Part shown: positions 41,833 through 50,050 of the stretch, piece after piece
How the letters are laid out: the number at the start of each line of letters is the position of its first letter
Position numbering within the stretch: the stretch's first letter is position 1
Assembly (NCBI RefSeq): GCF_022808175.1
Contig: NZ_JALGBX010000016.1
Span: forward strand, 62,001 to 126,000
Direction of reading: 5' to 3'
DNA: 64,000 nucleotides
From: Streptomyces sp. AP-93
GTDB taxonomy: Bacteria > Actinomycetota > Actinomycetes > Streptomycetales > Streptomycetaceae
Notes under the pieces: generated by a model
What the model was told of the DNA's origin: nothing
The model's input: only the letters and a program-made list of their open reading frames with translations
Databases searched by the model: none
Program-made: the position numbers and the translations under genes

Positions 41833-41849
41833 CTCTACTCCGAGTAGAG
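41833..41849. promoter_or_regulatory. Palindromic operator of the RHH/PIN operon
   Basis: CTCTACTC (41833-41840), one central base, and GAGTAGAG (41842-41849) form a perfect inverted repeat just upstream of the antitoxin start. Short GAGTA/TACTC half-sites suit ribbon-helix-helix dimers. Recognition by the adjacent antitoxin is inferred. Confidence 0.7.
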
Positions 41850-42295
41850 GACGGGGTGATGGTCGGCTGCGCCTGTCACCTCATCCACGACGCAGGATTG
41901 GGTCCTGTCTGGCGGTCAGAGCACCCCCCAGGGGGCGGGAGGCGGTGCGCGCTTCGAAAGCCAATCATCGTTCCGTGGGAAAGAGCGAATTTCGGTCACC
42001 TGGCCAGGCCACGCGAGCGGCAAGACGGGCGGAGGACACCTCAGTTCTGGATCATGCTCGGTTGCTGTCGGACTCAGGCGGTGACGATCGGCCCGGCGTC
42101 CGACTCCAATGCCTCCGTCACTCCGGTGGTGACCGCGCTGTCGCCGGGCCGGGCAGCTTGGTGTCTATCTTCCCGGCCCGGCGGTGGGCTCCGGCCTATT
42201 CGTCACGCGCAGGTGCGTTTGCTGTGTGACTGGGGCAGGCTCCGGTCCCCATCTCTCCTCGCGTCACCCGGGGCACTCTGCAGCCCGGGGAAGCA
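41850..42295. other. Intergenic region without a supportable gene
   Basis: Between the antitoxin operator and an integrative-element-like gene fragment only unassignable short frames are seen. The sequence 42180-42290 has some coding character but no motif. Confidence 0.35.
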
Positions 42296-42516
42296 CAGGA
42301 ACCGGACCTCCTCGCCCGGACCGTCGATGAGTGCGCCGCAGCGCTAGAACAGGCGCGTACCGCACTCGGACAGGCGGCAGGCGGCATCGCCGCCCGCTAC
42401 GAGCGCGGCGGACCCGCCGCGGTACCGCCCGCGTCGGATGGTCCCGTCAGCACGTCTCGACCCTGGCCGCCACGCACCGCCGCGCGAACGCCGAACAAGA
42501 CAAGGACGCGGCATGA
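42296..42516 (+). pseudogene. Integrative-element-type small helical protein, one frameshift
   Basis: The first frame gives LLARTVDECAAALEQARTALGQAAGGIAARYERGGPAA, and after a one-base shift near 42425 the next frame continues ARVGWSRQHVSTLAATHRRANAEQ to a stop at 42516. The combined product resembles short helical proteins with a WSRQHVS recognition-helix-like motif that accompany the downstream gene in Streptomyces accessory elements. Its stop overlaps the ATG of that gene (ATGA, 42513-42516), so they were one operon. The 5' end is unclear. Confidence 0.45.
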
Positions 42517-42884
42517 GTACCGCAGCCGACCACCCCTCCGGCTCGGCTGTACCCCAGCCGGCCGCCACCGCCGAGGAGCTGCGGGCCACACTGGCCCGCA
42601 TCGCGCCGGACGCCGTGGCAACGTTCGACGCCGAGCGCGCCGCCGCCGTGGCCCGGGCGCGGGACGAGGTCAGCTCGGCGCCGATGCGGCGTTTCCTGCG
42701 CCAGTGGGCCCTTCACGTAGCGATCGAACGGCACCCGGAGCAGGCGTCGCGGCTACGTCACCTTGAGGCCCGGGCCGCGCTCGTGAGCCATCCCGAGGAA
42801 GCTAGGGCGATCGTCGCCGAAATCGGGCGGATCCTCGACAGGGCCACAGCCGAGGCGGGGCTGCCACATGGCGGCGAGTCGTGA
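42513..42884 (+). CDS. Hypothetical helical protein of Streptomyces accessory elements
   Basis: A 123-residue, almost wholly helical protein: EELRATLARIAPDAVATFDAERAAAVARARDEV, APMRRFLRQWALHVAIERHPEQ and a final EEARAIVAEIGRILDRATAEAG. This type is frequent in actinomycete plasmid or integrative-element gene sets; its role is not known to me. The ATG at 42513 follows AAGGACG and overlaps the previous stop. Confidence 0.7.
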   Translation: MSTAADHPSGSAVPQPAATAEELRATLARIAPDAVATFDAERAAAVARARDEVSSAPMRRFLRQWALHVAIERHPEQASRLRHLEARAALVSHPEEARAIVAEIGRILDRATAEAGLPHGGES

Positions 42885-43051
42885 GCAACTAGCGCTGGGG
42901 TTTCAGCGGGTTTGTCGGGTGGTCAGAGTGCGAGCAACCCGTTCCGTCTGATCGGATGACGTGTCGGCGCGGTCGAGCATCTGGGGACGAGAGCGTGGAT
43001 AGCGTGGATGAGCAACTCCCCTTCCCACCCGAGCCTTCGTGGAGCCCGCCC

Positions 43052-43606
43052 ATGACCACCACCCCTCTCCCCGAACTCACCGGGAACTACGCCATCGACC
43101 CGGCACACACCCAGATCGGGTTCGTAGCCCGGCACGCCATGGTCACGAAGGTCCGTGGCGGGTTCAAGGAATTCGAGGGCCGCGGATACTTCGACGGTGA
43201 GGACCCCGCCAAGTCCTCCGTGGCCCTCACCATCAAGGCCGCCAGCATCGACACCCGCAACGAGCAACGCGACGGACACCTGCGCACCAACGACTTCCTG
43301 GACGCACCAGAGTATCCGGACATCACCTTCTCCTCCACAGCCATCGAGCAAGTGGACGCCACTCACTTCCGGCTGACTGGTGATCTCACGATCAAGGATG
43401 TCACCCGGACTATCGCCATCGACTTCGAATTCCAGGGCAGTGCCACAGACCCGTTCGGGAATCTGCGGGTCGGTTTCGAAGGGTCGGTCCCGATCAGCCG
43501 CAAGGAGTACGGCATCACCTGGAACGCCGCGCTCGAAGGTGGCGGCGTACTGGTCGGCGACAAGGTGGTGCTGGAGCTCGAGGTGTCCGCGATCCGACAA
43601 CCGTGA
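43052..43606 (+). CDS. YceI-family protein
   Basis: A 184-residue lipocalin-like beta-barrel protein. GNYAIDPAHTQIGFVARHAMVTKVRGGFKEFEG is the family signature, with TNDFLDAPEYPDITFSSTAIE and EYGITWNAALEGGGVLVGDKVVLELEVSAI at the end. YceI proteins bind isoprenoid lipids such as long polyprenyl chains. There is no signal peptide, so it is probably cytoplasmic. ATG 43052 was chosen, with GGAG 9-12 bases upstream; the frame remains open upstream without family character. Confidence 0.92.
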   Translation: MTTTPLPELTGNYAIDPAHTQIGFVARHAMVTKVRGGFKEFEGRGYFDGEDPAKSSVALTIKAASIDTRNEQRDGHLRTNDFLDAPEYPDITFSSTAIEQVDATHFRLTGDLTIKDVTRTIAIDFEFQGSATDPFGNLRVGFEGSVPISRKEYGITWNAALEGGGVLVGDKVVLELEVSAIRQP

Positions 43607-44399
43607 ACCGACCAACGGGAAGAACTCTGTTCGTGCTGGACAGCCCCGCGGTCGACTGAGCGTAGCCATTGGCATCGGATCGGCGGGATCCCGCGAACGC
43701 AGAGCAGGCTCGGCATCCGAGACCGGATCCGGCAACCCGTCACCCGGCGGCCCGTCGACGAGTGTCTGCCCATAGAAGAGTAGAACGCTATCCGGACCCT
43801 CGATCTGCCCCTGCCGTGGGCGCGGATCACGACCCAAGGCCGATTTCGGCGAGCTTCTGACACGCGAACCAGGGCTGCCACGAGGGCATTGCGTTCCTGC
43901 CAGGAACCGATGGCATGTCGAGTCGTTGAAGAACCGGGATGCACAGCCCCGGCCGGGATCCGGTTCCGCCCACCCAGCCGGGTCTCTCCTGACATCTGAC
44001 GTTTCAGCCCCGGCTGATCTGGATCGCGAGCGGCGGTCCAGCGTCAGGTGTCAGGAACCCTGCTGGACAGGTGCCCGGGGTAGCTGATCGTCACGCCAGA
44101 CAGGGTCTCGCCCAGTGCCAGCACCCGCGTGGCTTGCGGGTGGTCCGGACACTCCGAGGCTAGGGCCAGAGGCAGGCGGCGTCGGCGCGGGAGGCCCGGC
44201 GCCCACGAGGCTGGGGAAGCCTCCTGGCCGCTCCCTGGTGTTGGGCCATGATTGGTGCCTGCATCGGTGGAGCGCACGGAGCATCCGAGGGGAACATGCC
44301 GTCGCTGATCTCCGCCGACCCCGTTCTGCGTCCGCTTCCCTCCCTCTCGCCATGGGAGCGTCATGTCGCGACTCCAGCAGTCCCTGACATCATGGCGTG
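43607..44399. other. 793-base region without a supportable gene
   Basis: No gene with recognisable motif and start was found between YceI and RidA. A leftward frame around 43700-43920 (LVAALVRVSEARRNRPWVV) has some coding flavour but no assigned family. Possibly eroded coding DNA like the surrounding zone. Confidence 0.4.
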
Positions 44400-44792
44400 A
44401 TGGAACGAATTCGACGGATTGTCAGCTCGGGATCACCGCTAGAACCGCAGATCGGCTTTTCGCGGGCGGTCCGAGCGGGCAACTACGTGGCGGTCGCCGG
44501 CACAGCCCCTATCGGTGATGACGACTCCACCGTGGGCCTTGGTGACGTGTACGCGCAGACGGTGCGGTGTCTGGATATCGCTGAGCGCGCGCTGGAGGAG
44601 GCCGGGGCATCGATGGAGGACGTCGTACGAACGCGCATCATGCTCACCGACGTGACCCGGTGGAAGGAAGCCGCGCGAGCACACGGCGAACGGTTCGCAT
44701 CTGCGCGGCCGGCATGCACGTTTGTCGAGGTGTCACGCTTCATCGACCCAGCCTGGCTGGTCGAAGTGGAGATGGACGCCGTCAGCGACTGA
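44400..44792 (+). CDS. RidA/YjgF-family protein
   Basis: A 130-residue protein. FSRAVRAGNYVAVAGTAPIGDDD, DVYAQTVRCLDIAERALEEAGASMEDVVRTRIMLTDV and ARPACTFVEVSRFIDPAWLVEVEMDA are the Rid signature regions. The catalytic Arg of true imine deaminases is at VVRTRI/ARPACT. It would hydrolyse reactive enamine/imine intermediates, or be a diverged Rid member. ATG 44400 is preceded by an in-frame GTG at 44397. Confidence 0.9.
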   Translation: MERIRRIVSSGSPLEPQIGFSRAVRAGNYVAVAGTAPIGDDDSTVGLGDVYAQTVRCLDIAERALEEAGASMEDVVRTRIMLTDVTRWKEAARAHGERFASARPACTFVEVSRFIDPAWLVEVEMDAVSD

Positions 44793-45239
44793 ATCGCCTC
44801 AGGTGCTCCCCGCTGCTCTGCGGTGGGCCGTGTTATCAGGGCGGCCCCGGCGATCAGCGTCGATCAGTGAGGGACAAGCCATTCATAAGTTCGCAAACCA
44901 GCGGCGTGCGCGCATCATCAGGCGGCTGGGCAGGGTCCGTTCGACACCCAGGGGCGCGGCATCACGACGAAGCCGGAGGTGTCGTCGAACCGGCTGACCG
45001 GCTGAAAGAAGCCACGATCTGCCGGTACCTCAGCTGCTGGACGTGTGCGAGGGCCGCCGTCCATCTGAATCGCGGCGACCGGTGCCCCACGGCCAAACGG
45101 CGCGGAAGTACGCACCCGTTGGTGGAGCGGTCTCGAACCGCACAGGACGTGCACTTGCCGTCCGATGTCGGCGCCCACGCACCTTGAATCGAGCGAAACG
45201 CTGTCTTGTAAACGCATGATCTCGCTTAGGGAGAAGCTC
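44793..45239. other. Intergenic region without a supportable gene
   Basis: Frames here are short or shadow-like. It separates RidA from an SRPBCC remnant. No repeats or hairpins stood out. Confidence 0.35.
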
Positions 45240-45640
45240 CACCTCGCGCACGTCCCTGTCGCCTATGGGTGCATGATCGTCCGCAGGCCCGCCGACGAGA
45301 CGTTCCGGCCCTGCTGTTACCTCCCGGTTCTGGTAAGGCAGAGCAGTGGCCCGATGGTTGTGGGCGTCAAACTGCGCTGGGAGTGTGAGACCTACGGCGC
45401 ATCCACGGAGGTCCGGGTCAGGGAGGTAGCGGAAGGCCGTCTGATCCGGTTCGTGTGGGCAACGATGAGCAGCTGACCACGGTCGAGCTGAGGTTCACCC
45501 CGCGGGCAGCGAACGCCACCTTCACCGAGGCCACCGAGGCGGGCTTCCAGGTTCAGGGGATGACACCCTCCGCTGGGTCAACGACACCGTCGGTGGCCTC
45601 AGCACGGTCATTGAGTCTGGTTCTGGCCATGGCTCCGTTG
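45240..45640 (+). pseudogene. SRPBCC-family gene remnant in several frames
   Basis: The pieces are VRRPADETFRP, then SSGPMVVGVKLRWECETYGASTEVRVREVAEGRLIRF in one frame, NDEQLTTVELRFTPRAANATFTEATEAGF in the second, and DDTLRWVNDTVGGLSTVIES in the third. In that order they match a complete START-fold SRPBCC protein. At least three single-base changes separate the frames. The remnant ends against the MFS gene at 45704. Confidence 0.65.
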
Positions 45641-45703
45641 AGGGTGCCGCGGACCTGTGGTGCAGGAAGGCGGGGATGCCTCGTCCGCTTCGTCGGCGGA
45701 ACC

Positions 45704-47233
45704 TCAGCGCGGTGTCTTGGTGGTTTCCGGGATCTGGGCGGGGATGACCGGCGGTGTGGTTCCCGTGGGTCGATGCTCGTCCTTCGGTTGCCGGTGGTTG
45801 ATGAATACGAACGCGATGACGGAGGCGAGGGCCAGGATGCCGGCGGCCCAGTAGATCGCCACCGAGTAGCCGTGGACCATCGCCTGGAGCTGGACGAGCT
45901 TCGCTCCGTCGGGGGTGGGAGGCGTCGACATATGCGAGGCGGCGTACGTGGCGGTGGCGCTCGTGGCGAGCGTGTTGAGCAGCGCCGTGCCGATGGCGCC
46001 GCCGATCTGCTGAGAGGTGTTGACCATGGCGGAAGCGACACCCGCGTCCGCGTCTCGCACACCAAGGGTGGCCAGGTTCATCGCGGGCATGAAGGCGGTG
46101 CCCAGCCCCAGGCCCATGATGAACATGCCTGGCATGACGACGGCGGCGTACGGGCTGTCGGTCGTGATCTGGGCCAGGATGAGGAGACCGCCGGCGGCGA
46201 GGAGGAAGCCGCCTGCCATCGAGTAGCGGGGCGCTACACGTGTGGCCAGGCGGGTGGCGATCTGCGTCGAGCCGATCATCATGCCCGCCACCATGGGCAG
46301 GAATGCCAGGCCGGTGACTACCGGGCTGTATCCGCGGACGATCTGCAGGTAGAAGGTGAGGAACAGGAACAGACCGAACATGCCGATGACGGCGGTACCC
46401 AGCGATAGGTAGGCTCCCCCGCGGTTGCGGTCGAGGACGACACGCAGCGGCAGCAGCGGGGCCTTGACCCGCTTCTCGACGACGACGAACGCGGTCAGCA
46501 GCGCCGCGGCGGCGGCGAACACGGCGATCGTGGAACCTGAGGTCCAGCCGGCGGTCTCGGCGCGGGTGAAGCCGTACACCAGGGCCACCAGGCCGGTGGA
46601 GGCGAGAACGACACCGGGAATGTCAAGGCGGCCGGTTCGTTGACGGTCGCCCTCGGGCTCACGGATGACGAGGAATGCGCCGGCCGCCGCCGCGATCGCG
46701 AAGAAGATGTTGACGAGCAGGGTCCAGCGCCAGTTGAGGTACTCGGTAAGCACGCCGCCGAGGATCAGCCCGAGGGCGGCGCCGCCGCCCGCGATGGCGC
46801 CGTAGATACCGAAGGCCTTGGCGCGCTCCTTCGACTCAGTGAACATGACGGTGATCAGCGACAGCGCCGCCGGTGCCAGCAGGGCGCCGAACGCTCCCTG
46901 TAGCGCGCGGGCGCCGAGGAGCATCCCGGTGGTGGTGGCCACTCCCCCGAGCGCGGAGGCCAGGGCGAATCCGATCACGCCGATGGTGAAGGCCCGCTTG
47001 CGGCCCCACAGGTCGGCGATGCGACCGCCGAACAGCAGCAGGCCGCCGAAGGCCAGCGCGTACGCGGTGACGACCCACTGCCGGTTTCCGTCGGAGAAGC
47101 CGAGGTCGACCTGGGCCGAGGGCAGTGCGATGTTCACGATCGTGCCGTCGAGTACCACCATGAGTTGGGCGATGCAGATGAACAGCAATGCCTTCCATCG
47201 CCTGGGATCGGTTTCTGGCATGGACACGGGCAT
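45704..47233 (-). CDS. DHA2-family MFS multidrug exporter (EmrB/QacA type)
   Basis: A 509-residue, 14-helix transporter. Helix 1 motif LMVVLDGTIVNIALPSAQVDLG (motif D1), loop 2-3 GGRIADLWGRKRAFTIGVIG (motif A), and the antiporter motif C region YGAIAGGGAALGLILGGVL are all clear. It should export toxic hydrophobic compounds in exchange for protons. It is divergent from a TetR gene across a 160-base region with a palindromic operator, so it is most likely repressed by that TetR. The ATG at 47233 or 47221 (MPET) could start it. Confidence 0.92.
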   Translation of the reverse strand: MPVSMPETDPRRWKALLFICIAQLMVVLDGTIVNIALPSAQVDLGFSDGNRQWVVTAYALAFGGLLLFGGRIADLWGRKRAFTIGVIGFALASALGGVATTTGMLLGARALQGAFGALLAPAALSLITVMFTESKERAKAFGIYGAIAGGGAALGLILGGVLTEYLNWRWTLLVNIFFAIAAAAGAFLVIREPEGDRQRTGRLDIPGVVLASTGLVALVYGFTRAETAGWTSGSTIAVFAAAAALLTAFVVVEKRVKAPLLPLRVVLDRNRGGAYLSLGTAVIGMFGLFLFLTFYLQIVRGYSPVVTGLAFLPMVAGMMIGSTQIATRLATRVAPRYSMAGGFLLAAGGLLILAQITTDSPYAAVVMPGMFIMGLGLGTAFMPAMNLATLGVRDADAGVASAMVNTSQQIGGAIGTALLNTLATSATATYAASHMSTPPTPDGAKLVQLQAMVHGYSVAIYWAAGILALASVIAFVFINHRQPKDEHRPTGTTPPVIPAQIPETTKTPR

Positions 47234-47310
47234 GACGGGATCACCTCACGGATGCGTTGAGCGGGCGGGGGCTGAGGCAGCCATGGGAGCCCAGGCAGGG
47301 CTACGCTCGC

Positions 47311-47340
47311 GTTAAGGAAACGGGTGCGTTTCGCTATGAT
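47311..47340 (+). promoter_or_regulatory. Promoter and TetR operator for the tetR-like gene
   Basis: A -10-like TATGAT lies at 47335-47340 and a -35-like GTTAAG at 47311-47316, spaced by 18 bases. Between them GAAACG-ggtg-CGTTTC (47317-47332) is a perfect inverted repeat, and the half-site GAAACG recurs at about 47365. The position between -35 and -10 suits repression. Binding by the adjacent TetR is inferred. Confidence 0.6.
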
Positions 47341-47394
47341 GGTAACCCAGGATGGTCGACTATCGAAACGACCCCGTGTCGAAAAAGGAGATCC

Positions 47395-48006
47395 GTGCCA
47401 GAGACCGTGCCGCCGGTAGCCGACAAGCCGGGCCGTAAGTCCCGCCTGAGCCCGGACAGGGAGCAGGAGCTGTACACCTGCGTGGTGGACCAGCTCCGGG
47501 AGGTGGGTTACGAGGCCCTGTCCATGGAGGCCGTCGCCGCCGCCACCCGCTCCAGCAAGGCCACGCTCTATCGCCGATGGAAGTCCAAGCCTCAGCTCGT
47601 TGTCACCGCGCTGCGCCACACGCGCCGGGTGCAGCTCTCCGGCATCGACACCGGCACGCTCCGGGGCGATCTCCACGAGCTAGCGGACCGGATGGGGTCA
47701 GTGTCGGGCGAGGACACGGAGCTCATGCAGGCGATGATGCACGCCGCGCGACGCAACGAGGAGTTGGCGGCAGCGCTGCGCGAGGTGATGGCGGGACCGG
47801 AGATGGCCGCCCTGCGTGGGCTGGCGGAGCGGGCTGTCGCGCGCGAGGAGCTCGCCAACGCCAGCCCGGCGGCCGAGTTCCTGCCGCATCTGGTGATCGG
47901 GGTGGTTCTGGCGCGATTCCCGCTCGAAGGCTGTGACGCGGACGCCGAGTACCTGCACCGGTATGTCGATGCTGTGATCCTCCCCGCGTTGTCGCCCCAA
48001 GGCTGA
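47395..48006 (+). CDS. TetR-family transcriptional regulator
   Basis: A 203-residue regulator. The N-terminal helix-turn-helix is ELYTCVVDQLREVGYEALSMEAVAAATRSSKATLYRRWKSKPQLV; the C-terminal ligand domain (TetR_C_16-like) follows. The GTG at 47395 has AAAAAGGAG four to five bases upstream, fixing the start. Divergent to the MFS exporter, which it probably represses until a drug-like ligand binds. Confidence 0.92.
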   Translation: MPETVPPVADKPGRKSRLSPDREQELYTCVVDQLREVGYEALSMEAVAAATRSSKATLYRRWKSKPQLVVTALRHTRRVQLSGIDTGTLRGDLHELADRMGSVSGEDTELMQAMMHAARRNEELAAALREVMAGPEMAALRGLAERAVAREELANASPAAEFLPHLVIGVVLARFPLEGCDADAEYLHRYVDAVILPALSPQG

Positions 48007-48066
48007 CCTCTGCGTCTTCCAGCCCGCAGAGACGTACCGCACAAGGTGCCATCGCCCAGCCCCCCA

Positions 48067-48092
48067 CTCTGCCACGGACACGTGTGGCAGAG
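48067..48092. terminator. Bidirectional terminator between convergent genes
   Basis: CTCTGCCAC (48067-48075) pairs with GTGGCAGAG (48084-48092) around 8 bases. A second stem, CTCTGCG (48008-48014) with CGCAGAG (48025-48031), lies right after the TetR stop. The 116-base gap separates converging tetR and ABC permease genes. Confidence 0.6.
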
Positions 48093-48122
48093 CGGGCCCG
48101 TGTCGGCTGGTGTTCCGGGACG

Positions 48123-49340
48123 CTAAGCCGCGGCGAGGGCATCGGTCGGGGGCAGGCGGGCGGCTCGGACGGCGGGGTAGAAGCCCGCCAGTCCGCCGAT
48201 GACAAGGGTGGCGCCCACTCCGCCGGCCATGGCCCAGGCGGGTACCACGGTGGGCCAGCCCTGGTAGGTGGCGTACCCGGCGGTGACGCCGATGCCGAGG
48301 AGTACACCGCCGGCCCCGCCGAGGGCTGACAGGAGTAGGGATTCGCACAGGAACTGGGTGCGGATCTGGCCGCGGGTGGCGCCCAGGGACCTGCGCAGGC
48401 CGATCTCCGCGCGGCGTTCCAGTACGGAGATGACCATGGTGTTGGCGACGCCGACTCCGCCGACGAGCAGGGCGACGGCGCCGAGTCCCAGGAGTAGACC
48501 GCTGAGGGTGTCGTCGGTGGCTTCCTTGGCGGCGAGTGCGTCGGAGGGCCGGGAGACCTCGACGGAGCTGGGGTCTTCGGGGTTCGCGGTCGCTCCGAGG
48601 ACGGCTTGGACGTCGGTGACGGCCTCGCCCTCCGCACGGGTGTAGACCGTGGTGGGGTAGCCATCGAAGTCGAGGTTCTTCTGGGCTGCTTCCCAGCCGA
48701 CGAACGCGCCGGAATCCAGCTCAGATGCGAGCATGTTCGACTCCAGGATCCCAACGACAGTGAACCACTCGCCGCCCAGCCATACCTGAGTGTCGGGGTC
48801 CGCCTTGGAGACCGCCAGTTGTTCGGCGGCCTGGGGACCCAGGACTACGGCCGGGTACTTTCCGTTGGCGTCGTTGAGCCACTGCCCGGTGGCCACCTTC
48901 CCACCCACGGTGTCCGGGAGATCGGTGCGGGCCGCGTAGACGCCGATGCCGCCGGTCTCCTGCTTGGGGATGCGGTCGTTGCGGTAGACCTTGGCGTCCG
49001 TCTTGCCAATGGCCGACACCGATTCAACAGCAACGATCCTGGCGACCATGTCGACGGCATCGGCGGACAGGTGCGCGTCGCCGCCGCCAAAGGACTGGCC
49101 CGGGGAAACGGTGAGCAGGTTGGTGCCCAGCGCGTCCAGTTTGCGGTTCAGCTCCTCGCTGGAGGAGGTGGAGATCCCCACGACTCCGATCATCGCGGCG
49201 ATCCCAATGGCGATGCCGAGTGCCGAAAGGAAGACGCGCATCGGGCGGGAGCGTAGTCCCGAGCCGCCGACGCGCAGGACGTCGGAGGGGCTGAGGCGGG
49301 CCGCTTTCGGGTGGGGCCTGGGGGGTGCTGCTGTGGTCAT
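48123..49340 (-). CDS. MacB-like ABC transporter permease (FtsX domain)
   Basis: A 405-residue protein with the N-terminal MacB core topology: helix MRVFLSALGIAIGIAAMIGVVGIS near residue 33, a large extracytoplasmic domain (about 60-275), then three helices with the FtsX pattern (LGLGAVALLVGGVGVANTMVISVLERRAEIGLRRSLGATRGQI). These proteins act in peptide or lipoprotein mechanotransmission rather than simple translocation. Its ATG overlaps the ATPase stop (ATGA, 49337-49340). Confidence 0.92.
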   Translation of the reverse strand: MTTAAPPRPHPKAARLSPSDVLRVGGSGLRSRPMRVFLSALGIAIGIAAMIGVVGISTSSSEELNRKLDALGTNLLTVSPGQSFGGGDAHLSADAVDMVARIVAVESVSAIGKTDAKVYRNDRIPKQETGGIGVYAARTDLPDTVGGKVATGQWLNDANGKYPAVVLGPQAAEQLAVSKADPDTQVWLGGEWFTVVGILESNMLASELDSGAFVGWEAAQKNLDFDGYPTTVYTRAEGEAVTDVQAVLGATANPEDPSSVEVSRPSDALAAKEATDDTLSGLLLGLGAVALLVGGVGVANTMVISVLERRAEIGLRRSLGATRGQIRTQFLCESLLLSALGGAGGVLLGIGVTAGYATYQGWPTVVPAWAMAGGVGATLVIGGLAGFYPAVRAARLPPTDALAAA

Positions 49341-50050
49341 GTCCCTGCCCTCTCGTAGGCGTGCTCCGGCAGAGCGGAGTCGTGTTCGATGCGGCCGTCC
49401 TTGATGCGCACCTCGCGGGGAAGGGAGGCGGCGATGTCACGGTCGTGAGTGATGATCACGACGGTGGTGCCGGAGTCGTGCAGTTCGTGGAGGAGTTCCA
49501 TGACGACCGCACCGGAGGTGGAGTCGAGTGCGCCCGTCGGCTCGTCGGCGAGCAGGAGGGGTGGATCACCGAGGACTGCGCGGGCGATGGCGACGCGCTG
49601 CTTCTCGCCACCGGACAGCTGGTGTGGTTCGTTGTGGAGGCGGTGGCCCAAGCCCACCCGGCGAAGAGTCTGCTCGGCGAGGCGGCGCCGCTCGCCCCTT
49701 GGCTTGCCGCTGTAGAGGAGTCCGTCGGCGACGCTGTCCAGTGCGGGGACACCGGGGGCGAGGTGGAACTGCTGGAACACGAACCCGATGGTGGCGGCGC
49801 GCAGTGCGGAAAGTTCGCGGTCGCTGAGGTCGGTGATGTCGTGGCCGTCGATGGCCACGGTTCCGGTGGTCGGCAGGCTGAGTGTTCCGATGATGTTGAG
49901 CATCGTGGACTTGCCCGAGCCGGAAGGGCCGACGACGGCCAGGAGTTCACCCCGCTGTACGACCAGGTCGGCTCCGGCGAGGGCGGCGACCTCCCCGTAC
50001 GTCTTGGTGACGCCGTTCAGTTCGATGACCGGCGGGGTGGTGGTGCTCAC
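49337..50050 (-). CDS. MacB-type ABC transporter ATP-binding protein
   Basis: A 237-residue ABC ATPase of the LolD/MacB group: Walker A GPSGSGKSTML, the IGFVFQQFHLAPGVPALDSVADGL Q-loop region, signature QLSGGEKQRVAIARAVL, Walker B LLLADEPTGALDS and switch His in IITHDRD. It starts at a GTG overlapping the adaptor gene's stop (GTGA, 50047-50050). Confidence 0.93.
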   Translation of the reverse strand: MSTTTPPVIELNGVTKTYGEVAALAGADLVVQRGELLAVVGPSGSGKSTMLNIIGTLSLPTTGTVAIDGHDITDLSDRELSALRAATIGFVFQQFHLAPGVPALDSVADGLLYSGKPRGERRRLAEQTLRRVGLGHRLHNEPHQLSGGEKQRVAIARAVLGDPPLLLADEPTGALDSTSGAVVMELLHELHDSGTTVVIITHDRDIAASLPREVRIKDGRIEHDSALPEHAYERAGT

